Part shown: piece after piece, positions 1 to 5,556 of the stretch
Layout: the number at the start of each line of letters is the position of its first letter
How positions within the stretch are numbered: the first letter of the stretch is position 1
Assembly: GCA_964428885.1 (NCBI GenBank)
Contig: CAYRZP010000126.1
Span: 1 to 5,556 of the forward strand
Origin: JAQVQN01 sp964428885
GTDB taxonomy: Bacteria > Verrucomicrobiota > Kiritimatiellia > RFP12 > UBA1067
Direction of reading: 5' to 3'
Length of the DNA stretch: 5,556 nt
Notes under the pieces: model-generated
Database searches by the model: none
What the model was told of the DNA's origin: nothing
Seen by the model: the letters and a program-made list of their open reading frames with translations, nothing else
Position numbers and translations under genes: made by a program

Positions 1-1
1 T

Positions 2-16
2 GCGGGCTTCGCTCGC
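2..16 (-). terminator. Possible terminator stem after the permease gene
   Basis: About 38 bases after the permease stop codon, the minus strand reads GCGAGC-GAA-GCCCGC. This is a 6-base stem with one A-C mismatch and a 3-base loop. Any U-tract would lie beyond the window edge, so it cannot be confirmed. Nothing else is seen in positions 1-53. Confidence 0.22.
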
Positions 17-53
17 GTTGGACATTACCCGCCTGCCTTGCCGGATTTCACCG

Positions 54-2718
54 TCAATATACCGTCAAACCACTCCCTTCGTCCTGCTTTCGCACCAGCC
101 AGACGATCGGCGGGACGGCCATGGCTACGCACAGCGCGAACATGAAAAACGCGCCTTGCAGGATCAGCAGCCACGGCACGCTCAGCGAAAGCGGCAGCCC
201 GCCGAAAGGCATCCACGCCCGCGTCCACCCCGTGAAGGTCCAGCCGATGCAGAATCCGGACAGCAGGCTCAGCGCGATCCCGCACATCCCGGTCAGCACG
301 GCCTCACCCAACAGCAGCCGCCCCAACTGCCAGCGCGTCATCCCCACCGCGCGCATCACCGCGAAGGTCTTGGCCGACGACTGGAACGACGCGATCAGCA
401 GCGTGATGATTCCGGTCGAGAGCACGACCAGCGACCAGAACGGCGCGCGCGCCATGTCGCCGATCAGTTGCGCGCCGTGCGCGATGGTGCCGTCCTCGAT
501 CTCGTCGCGGTGATGCGCGCGCACCGTGTTCTCGTCGCCGACCCTTAACGCCGCGCGGATATCTTGCTCCAAAAACTGTCCCGCAGGCAACGCCCCCTTG
601 GCGCGGTACGCCTCGCTCAGGTTGAGCCACAGGAAACTCGTCTTGTCGCTGTTGCCGCTTAAACGCCGCGCCTCCGCCTCGCTGACAAACACCGGCCCCA
701 TAGTTCCCTGCGGCATGCCACTCCGGCCTCGCAATTGCGCGCGCGAGGTGACCAGGTGCCAGTTCAAATCCACCACCCCGACGATACGCATTTTCTCTTC
801 CGCCCCGGCTGTCACGCCCGCCGCCGGTCCGCGCCCGCCCCGCCCGCGCCTCTTGACCGTCAAATCGTGGCCCACGCCCAGCCCGGTCTCCCGCGCGAAC
901 ATTTTGGTTATGACGCAAGCCCCGCCCCGCTCCATTTCCGCCACCGCGGTCAGGCGGTCGCCCGCCACAAAGCGGAAACGCGCCAGCGGCTTTTCGCCGC
1001 CGTACGCGGCGCGCGGCTCCGCCCCAAAGATCAGCACGTTCGGGAAAGCCAGCGCCTTACCGGAGCGCTGCCTGACCCGCTCCGTGAGTTCGTCTGCGAT
1101 CATCAATTGCGTCACTTCGATCGGCACGCAGCGACCGTCCGACACGCCTTCGAGCCCGGCGACCTTGCGCGCCGCTTCCGTGGCGACCCCGTTCGGCAGG
1201 ATTGAGACAATCAGATCCGGGAATGTGCGACTGGGGATGAACGGCAGCATCATCGAGCCGCCCCAGATGTGGATCGCCGCATACGAGCCCAGTCCCACCG
1301 CGAGCGTCAGCACCGTCCCGGCGGTACGCGCCGTGTGGCGGCTGATCCGCTGGCGCAACAGCCGCACGTCGAGCCGCAACACCGCCGCCGCCGCCGGCAA
1401 GGTGACCCACTCGACCGCGCGCACGAAACCCGGCAGTAAAAGCAGGAGCCCCGCGAAATGCAGCGGCATGCCGACCGTCAGCAGCAGCACGCTGCGCGNN
1501 NNNNNNNNNNNNNNNNNNNNNNNNNNNNNNNNNNNNNNNNNNNNNNNNNNNNNNNNNNNNNNNNNNNNNNNNNNNNNNNNNNNNNNNNNNNNNNNNNNCC
1601 ATCGCCACGCCTTCCGGGAAGGCCTCCGGCATCCGCCGCACGAACAGCACGAGCAACGCCCAGCCGCCGAGCGTACCCAACCCCCAGCCGCCGGCGGAAA
1701 GCGCCAGACCTTCGAGCATGATGACATGAACCACCTGACGCCTGGTCATGCCCGCCGCCCGCAGCAAGGCCAACACGCGGAGCTTCTGATCCACGCCCGT
1801 TGTCAGCGCGTTGACCAACATGCACAAAGCCGTCAGCACGGAGAGCGTCAGCAACAGCGGCGCCTGACGCTTGAAGTTGTTAAGCTTGTCGCTGGAAAAC
1901 TGCGACTCGATCTCGCGGCGGCCCATGACTGCGGACACGACCGAAGGCACCGCCGCCGCGACGGCCTCCCGCACTGCGCCGGTCACGGCGTCGCCGCGCA
2001 AACCGCAGAGCAGCAGGTTCGGAGAGGGGTCGAACGCGCCGCCCGCCGCCTGCCGCATCGCGCCTGCCGACGCGAAGATCGTGGGAAAACCCGTGATGGT
2101 CTGCGGGAAGTCTACGACCGCCGTGATCCGCACCGTCACCGTACCCGAGGGCGTCATCAGCACCAGCGGGGTTCCGGGCGGCGGCGGTTCCAGCCGGCGT
2201 GGCGTGAAGACCGCCGAGCAGACCGCCGCTTCGGGTTCCTCGCTGTCGGGGTCAGGCCACTCGCCGGCGACCTTCGCATAGGCATAGGGACAACCCGTAT
2301 TTTGCGCCAATGTCATCGCGCCCCGCAGCGGCGGGCCTTGCAAAATACGTCCGCCGGGGCGGTAGTCGAGCGTCGTGTTGATGACTTTGCACGCTTCTAA
2401 CCGCTCCACGCCGGGCACGGCCCGCACGGCGTCAACTGTAGCAGGCGCGATCGCGGGCGCGATCAAGTCCCCACGTGTCGGGCGGTTCATCGCGCTGGCC
2501 GCGCGGCGGTCGAAGCGCGCGCCCGCGCCGCCGGTGGAGACCCAGCAGTTGAAAGGCTCAGTCATGCGCCTGACCGCAACGCGGCTCTGCGCGGCGGACG
2601 TCATAGCCAGCCCGAGCGACCACACAATTAGACCGGTGGCGGCCGCCACACCGAGGACGGCGGTAGCACAGCGCACCTTTTCGTGCCGTAGACTTTTCAG
2701 CACCATTTTGCATATCAT
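54..2718 (-). CDS. FtsX-like ABC transporter permease, tandem-repeat type (interrupted by assembly gap)
   Basis: This is one permease gene read in two apparent frames because of the N run: 373 codons before it (2718-1600) and 480 after it (1496-57), then TGA. The intact protein would be about 850 residues plus the missing part. Before the gap there is an N-terminal membrane segment (about 16-40), a large MacB-type extracytoplasmic domain (about 41-285), and membrane segments at about 286-308 and 333-360. After the gap, in new numbering, there are membrane segments at about 2-25 and 58-79, a second extracytoplasmic domain (about 80-350), and segments at about 352-372, 394-420 and 437-468. Each half carries the FtsX coupling-helix motif: LLRAAGMTRRQV (318-329) and VMRAVGMTRWQL (380-391 after the gap). 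This marks a duplicated architecture, unlike the single-unit LolC/LolE. The ATG at 2718 is chosen because an AAAGG site lies 9 bases upstream; the next ATG at 2706 has none. The gene follows the ABC ATPase by 47 bases and is probably its partner. The substrate is unknown. Confidence 0.9.
1499..1598. other. Assembly gap of 100 N inside the permease gene
   Basis: There are exactly 100 unknown bases, a conventional scaffold placeholder. Coding on the left flank ends with one leftover base of a codon (1599) and on the right flank begins with the last two bases of a codon (1498-1497). An intact gene therefore needs a missing length divisible by 3, which 100 is not, so the real gap size must differ. 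The missing part should encode the end of the first FtsX repeat, probably its last membrane helix and the following cytoplasmic turn. Confidence 0.97.
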
Positions 2719-2727
2719 GGAAAAGAG

Positions 2728-2735
2728 CCTTTCTG
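2728..2735 (-). promoter_or_regulatory. Ribosome binding site of the permease gene
   Basis: On the minus strand CAGAAAGG lies 9 bases upstream of the ATG at 2718, in the 47-base spacer after the ATPase stop codon. It supports ATG 2718 over the in-frame ATG at 2706. The flanking bases AAAG-GCT-CTTT could form a very short hairpin over the site, but this is too weak to claim regulation. Confidence 0.6.
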
Positions 2736-2765
2736 AAAAGGGAGTCGCCCGGCCGGACGCGCTCC

Positions 2766-3503
2766 TCAGCCCCGCATGGTTTGCAGGTAGCGCTCGGCAA
2801 CCAGCGAGGCGTCTTGGCGGGTGTCGAAACCGTCGACAAAACGTCCGTCTTTCAACAAATGGACGCGCCGGGCGTTTGCCGCCACCACGGGATCATGGCT
2901 CACGAGCAGGATGGTGCAACCGTACTCCTCGTTCATGTGGCGCAGGAGATCGCAGAAGGCCCGGCCTGTGGGAGAGTCGAGGTTGCCGGTCGGTTCGTCA
3001 GCCAGCACGATGTCCGGCTGGGTCACCAAGGCGCGGGCTATGGCCACGCGCTGACGCTCGCCGCCGCTCAGCTTCTGCGGCACATGCGCACGGCGGCGGG
3101 AGAGGTCGAGCCGCGCAAACAATTCATTCACACGTTGCTGGTCTGGCGCCTTGCGGTCGAGCAGCAGCGGCAGGACCACGTTTTCCTCCGCCGTCAACGT
3201 TGGAATCAGGTTAAAGTCTTGGAAGACGAGCCCGATCCGGCGGCGACGGAAGCGGGTGGTCGCATTGTCGTCCATTTCCGTGATGTTTTCGCCGCCGACG
3301 CGAATCTCGCCGGCGTCAGGGGTGATCAACCCGGCCAACAGATGCAGCAACGTGCTCTTGCCGGAACCGCTCGGCCCCATCACAGCCTCGAAAACGCCGC
3401 ACTCCAGACTCATGTCCAGATGATCCAGAACCTGCACCCGCCCGGACTCATCGCCAAAACCTTTGCACAACCCCTTAACCTCTAAAGCCGGCGCTTTAAT
3501 CAT
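2766..3503 (-). CDS. ABC transporter ATP-binding protein, LolD/MacB family
   Basis: This is a complete 245-residue nucleotide-binding subunit, the usual length for LolD-type ATPases. It hydrolyses ATP at the cytoplasmic face of the inner membrane to drive an FtsX-type permease. All motifs are present: Walker A GPSGSGKST (43-51), Q-loop FQDFNL with Gln95, signature LSGGERQ (145-151), Walker B IVLADE (165-170) followed by PTGNLDS with the D-loop, and the switch histidine in VSHD (His203). The stretch ADEPTGNLD is characteristic of the LolD/MacB/FtsE group rather than of importers. The ATG start at 3503 is supported by an AAAGG ribosome binding site 8 bases upstream, and N-terminal residues 7-16 fit the usual first strand of the fold. 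The permease gene follows after 47 bases on the same strand, indicating an operon. No lesion is seen. The exported substrate cannot be deduced, so lolD is not assigned as a name. Confidence 0.96.
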   Translation of the reverse strand: MIKAPALEVKGLCKGFGDESGRVQVLDHLDMSLECGVFEAVMGPSGSGKSTLLHLLAGLITPDAGEIRVGGENITEMDDNATTRFRRRRIGLVFQDFNLIPTLTAEENVVLPLLLDRKAPDQQRVNELFARLDLSRRRAHVPQKLSGGERQRVAIARALVTQPDIVLADEPTGNLDSPTGRAFCDLLRHMNEEYGCTILLVSHDPVVAANARRVHLLKDGRFVDGFDTRQDASLVAERYLQTMRG

Positions 3504-3511
3504 CCCGCTCG

Positions 3512-3519
3512 CCTTTCTG
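3512..3519 (-). promoter_or_regulatory. Ribosome binding site of the ABC ATPase gene
   Basis: On the minus strand CAGAAAGG precedes the ATG at 3503, with 8 bases between AAAGG and the start codon. This purine-rich site decides the start. The same 9-base word CAGAAAGGC precedes the permease gene. Confidence 0.6.
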
Positions 3520-3536
3520 GAAAAATTAGCCCGCTT

Positions 3537-3568
3537 GATATAACGCTGTCACCCGAACACAGGTTCAA
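3537..3568 (-). promoter_or_regulatory. Possible weak promoter for the ABC ATPase-permease operon
   Basis: In the least GC-rich part of the 220-base spacer, the minus strand has TTGAAC (3568-3563) and TATATC (3542-3537), each matching 4 of 6 bases of the sigma-70 -35 and -10 consensus. The spacer is 20 bases, longer than the ideal 17. The position, about 35 bases before the ATG, is sensible. Promoter consensus in PVC bacteria is poorly constrained, so this is only a candidate. Confidence 0.25.
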
Positions 3569-3612
3569 AGATTTCTGTTACCGCAACGCATGACCGCGCC
3601 CGGGACTGACAT

Positions 3613-3626
3613 CACCTGCCTAGGTG
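3613..3626. repeat. Short inverted repeat CACCT-GCCT-AGGTG in the spacer
   Basis: This is a perfect 5-base inverted repeat with a 4-base centre, about 110 bases upstream of the ATPase start. It could be an operator half-site pair for a regulator of the transporter operon, but a repeat of this length also arises by chance. Confidence 0.3.
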
Positions 3627-3675
3627 TTAAATTTCCCGCGCCGCGCTTAGGACAGTTCATGAGATTGAATCAGAG

Positions 3676-3708
3676 GCGCCCCGGTCACCACACTCCCGGC
3701 TGAGGCGC
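3676..3708 (-). terminator. Possible hairpin after the cytochrome/SUMF1 gene
   Basis: Downstream of the tandem TGA stops, the minus-strand transcript can pair GCGCC with GGCGC (5 pairs) and then CCGG with CCGG (4 pairs), with a 4-base bulge on one side and an 11-base loop. No run of U follows, so it does not fit a standard intrinsic terminator. It may slow or end transcription, or do nothing. Confidence 0.22.
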
Positions 3709-3723
3709 GGCCTTCGGCGATCA

Positions 3724-5556
3724 TCATTCAATGACCAGACGGAAGCCCACGTTGAACACACCCTGCCAGGGCGCATAGCCCAGGCGATAGCTGGCGGTCG
3801 AACGATAGGGACGATCATTGAACGATCCGCCGCGCACCGCCTTCCTGACTTCCGCGCTATTGCTCTCCGCCTGATCCGCTTTGTAGGGGTAGCGCACATA
3901 GTCACTGCGCGTCCACTCAGCCACGTTGCCGTGCATGTCGTATAGCCCCCAGGCGTTGGCCTGGTACTGCTTGGTGCCGGTGATCAGGAACTGCTTGTCG
4001 TCGAACTCGGCGACGCGCGGCACAAAGTCGAAATGCGGGTTCCCGACAAGATTCGGACTGAAGGTCGGATTCACGCCGCTGACCGCATATCTCTGAAGCG
4101 ATTTGTCAGCCAGATTGGCATAGGGGCTGAAATCATCCGCCTTGCCGCCGAACCACATCGCCTTGTCGCTGCCGGCGCGGCAGGCCCACTCCCACTGGGC
4201 CTCGGTCGGCAACATCACCTTAGCGCCGGTTTTCTTGCCGGCCCATTCGCAGAATGCGGCCGCATCGTGCCATGTCACGCGCACCGCGGGCTGCTCCGCG
4301 TAGTTGGCGTAATACCCGTTCCTCACATGATCCTTCCACTGCTGGTCAAAGACCCCGGCATTGTGGTCGGGCTTAAAGGTGAAAAAGGCCGCGTTGTTGA
4401 CCTCCACCTCGGACATCCAGAAATCCCGTTCGATCTTGACGCGGTGGCGCGGCTGCTCCCAGGGGGTCTCGTCGTCACTGCCCATCACGAACTCTCCGGC
4501 AGGGATGCGCACGAAGGCGAGCTGCAGCCCGTTGCCCAGGTCAATCACGCGCCGGGTTTCACCGGCGGCCTGCTGTTTCTGTTTGGCGACTTCCGGCGCG
4601 AACGGCCAGCCGGATGCCGTCACCGCGACCGGCGGCTTGCGTTCCTCGCCCTTCTCGCGGGGCACCGCGACCGGATACGGCTTTTCCGACACCGCTTCCC
4701 AGTCGGCATGGACATTGGCGTAATTGGCGCGCAGCGATGCGGCATAGGCCGCCATGTTGGTGGTCCAGTTGTGCCGCCCCGCGTTGCTGGCGTAGGCCGT
4801 GGACCAGCTCCCGAAATACGGCACGTTCAGGTCGACCCAGGCGTAGAGCCGCCGCCAGGACTCCCCGTCCAACTTGACCCCGTAGTGACCCTTCTCGATC
4901 AACTGCACTCCTTCCGAAGTCGAGGCGTGATACTCGTACGGCTTGAACATGAGCCCCGAACTTTCAGGCCCCGGACGGCGGAAGTATCTGTGAAAGGCGT
5001 GATATGCCGCGCTGTAGCGCGACTTGACAGGATTGTCCGGCGTGACGCCTTTGAAGCTCACCCGCTTCACGTCGCTGCCGTCGTGACAGCGCACGCAGTA
5101 GGCGTCCAGAATCGGCTGGATCTCAGCCTCGAAGGCGAACCCCTCCAGCCGCTCGCGCCAGGGCGTGATCGCCTGCGGCGGTTTGCCGGAGGCGATCGTC
5201 CTGCTGCTCACCGGCGGCTCGGTCGGCGGCTCGTGGCAACCGATGCAGGAGAGCTTCTCGCCCGGCATGGCCACCAGCCAACTGCGGAAGAGCTGGATGG
5301 CGCGTCCCTCTTTGTCCAGCGGCTGCAGCGAGATGGTCGTGTTGGCCGGAATGTTGAACATGGCCGAGCCGTCTTTTTCCACCTTGACCGTCCCCAGCAG
5401 CCGCTTCATGTCCCAGCCGCTCTCCACGCCGACATGGTCGTGGCTGCCGGTCTGGTAGTAACAATAGGCATAGGTGAAGACACGCAGCGCGTCGACCGTG
5501 CCGACCGGCACGTCCTTCAGTCCGGGCCCGCGATAGACATTCTGCACATAGCACAC
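3724..5556 (-). CDS. HzsA-like dihaem cytochrome c fused to a SUMF1/FGE-like domain (5'-partial)
   Basis: The frame stays open to the window edge. The first visible codon, GTG, is inside the protein, so the true start lies beyond position 5556. Residue numbers count from that edge. Residues about 1-110 resemble the middle domain of the hydrazine synthase alpha subunit and of its PVC paralogues (GWDMKRLLGTV at 47-57, DGSAMFNIPANT at 62-73, SWLVAMPGE at 92-100), ending in the haem c site CIGCH (104-108). A second site, CVRCH (154-158), follows in a planctomycete-cytochrome-like context (IQPILDAYC). A linker at about 290-335 leads to a SUMF1/FGE/EgtB-type domain (about 337-610) with IPAGEFVMGS (351-360), LPTEAQWEWACRAG (449-462), HGNVAEW (542-548), RGGSFN (575-580) and a closing GFRLVIE. 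The gene ends in tandem TGA stops. Two c-haem sites imply export; the signal peptide would lie upstream of the window. The FGE cysteine pair is missing, so sulfatase activation is unlikely. The substrate and redox partner are unknown. True hydrazine synthase is unlikely because of the fusion. The reading frame is secure; the function is inferred. Confidence 0.93.
   Translation of the reverse strand: MCYVQNVYRGPGLKDVPVGTVDALRVFTYAYCYYQTGSHDHVGVESGWDMKRLLGTVKVEKDGSAMFNIPANTTISLQPLDKEGRAIQLFRSWLVAMPGEKLSCIGCHEPPTEPPVSSRTIASGKPPQAITPWRERLEGFAFEAEIQPILDAYCVRCHDGSDVKRVSFKGVTPDNPVKSRYSAAYHAFHRYFRRPGPESSGLMFKPYEYHASTSEGVQLIEKGHYGVKLDGESWRRLYAWVDLNVPYFGSWSTAYASNAGRHNWTTNMAAYAASLRANYANVHADWEAVSEKPYPVAVPREKGEERKPPVAVTASGWPFAPEVAKQKQQAAGETRRVIDLGNGLQLAFVRIPAGEFVMGSDDETPWEQPRHRVKIERDFWMSEVEVNNAAFFTFKPDHNAGVFDQQWKDHVRNGYYANYAEQPAVRVTWHDAAAFCEWAGKKTGAKVMLPTEAQWEWACRAGSDKAMWFGGKADDFSPYANLADKSLQRYAVSGVNPTFSPNLVGNPHFDFVPRVAEFDDKQFLITGTKQYQANAWGLYDMHGNVAEWTRSDYVRYPYKADQAESNSAEVRKAVRGGSFNDRPYRSTASYRLGYAPWQGVFNVGFRLVIE

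Noticed and set aside
18..548. Plus-strand open frame of 176 codons at the window start
   Set aside because: It is antisense to the last membrane helices of the permease and encodes a low-complexity Arg/Gln/His/Pro sequence. It is a compositional artefact.
526..2400. Long plus-strand open frame of 624 codons running through the N gap
   Set aside because: It is antisense to the permease, passes through unknown bases, and its translation is rich in Arg, Ser, Pro and Ala with no recognisable domain. It is a typical shadow frame in GC-rich DNA.
2781..3485. Plus-strand open frame of 234 codons opposite the ABC ATPase
   Set aside because: It lies fully antisense to a gene with every ABC motif intact. 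Its translation is Gln/His/Val-rich with no known motif and has no convincing ribosome binding site.
3673..3708. Direct repeat GAGGCGC at 3673-3679 and 3702-3708
   Set aside because: Seven bases in GC-rich DNA is within chance expectation. No mobile-element ends, transposase or target duplication are seen nearby.
3657..3905. Small minus-strand open frame overlapping the end of the cytochrome/SUMF1 gene
   Set aside because: It is out of frame with the SUMF1-like C-terminus, which is clearly coding there, and its Arg-rich translation has no recognisable features.
3724..5556. Annotation as hydrazine synthase or as sulfatase-activating FGE
   Set aside because: The hydrazine synthase resemblance covers only the middle and haem region, and the protein has an added SUMF1 fold. 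The FGE cysteine pair is absent, so neither named activity is supported.

Overview
The window holds three genes, all on the minus strand, so transcription runs from position 5556 towards position 1. The DNA is GC-rich and the genes are closely packed. The first gene joins a dihaem cytochrome region resembling the hydrazine synthase alpha subunit to a SUMF1/formylglycine-generating-enzyme-like domain. From general knowledge of the family, this fusion is typical of Planctomycetota, Verrucomicrobiota, Kiritimatiellota and Lentisphaerota. A PVC-superphylum bacterium is therefore the best guess, although no taxonomic marker is present. A run of exactly 100 N at 1499-1598 shows that this is a scaffolded draft or metagenome assembly.

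Layout in the order of transcription: (1) 5556-3724, the C-terminal 610 codons of the cytochrome/SUMF1 fusion, whose 5' end lies outside the window. (2) 3723-3504, a 220-base spacer with no gene. It carries weak hairpin, inverted-repeat and promoter-like signals. (3) 3503-2766, a complete LolD/MacB-type ABC ATPase of 245 residues with every nucleotide-binding motif intact. (4) A 47-base spacer carrying a ribosome binding site. (5) 2718-54, a large FtsX-family permease with two FtsX repeats, interrupted by the assembly gap. (6) 53-1, a short tail with a possible terminator stem.

The ATPase and permease almost certainly form one two-gene operon. Together they would make an inner-membrane transporter or mechanotransmission complex of the LolCDE/MacB type, which usually acts on lipoproteins, peptides or envelope processes rather than importing nutrients. 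The substrate cannot be read from the sequence, and no membrane-fusion protein is visible here. The cytochrome/SUMF1 protein is predicted to act outside the cytoplasm, because it has two covalent c-type haem sites. A functional link to the transporter is only a possibility.

The most notable points are the unusual domain fusion, the lack of the catalytic cysteines in its SUMF1-like domain, and the fact that the N gap, taken at face value, breaks the permease reading frame although the gene looks intact.
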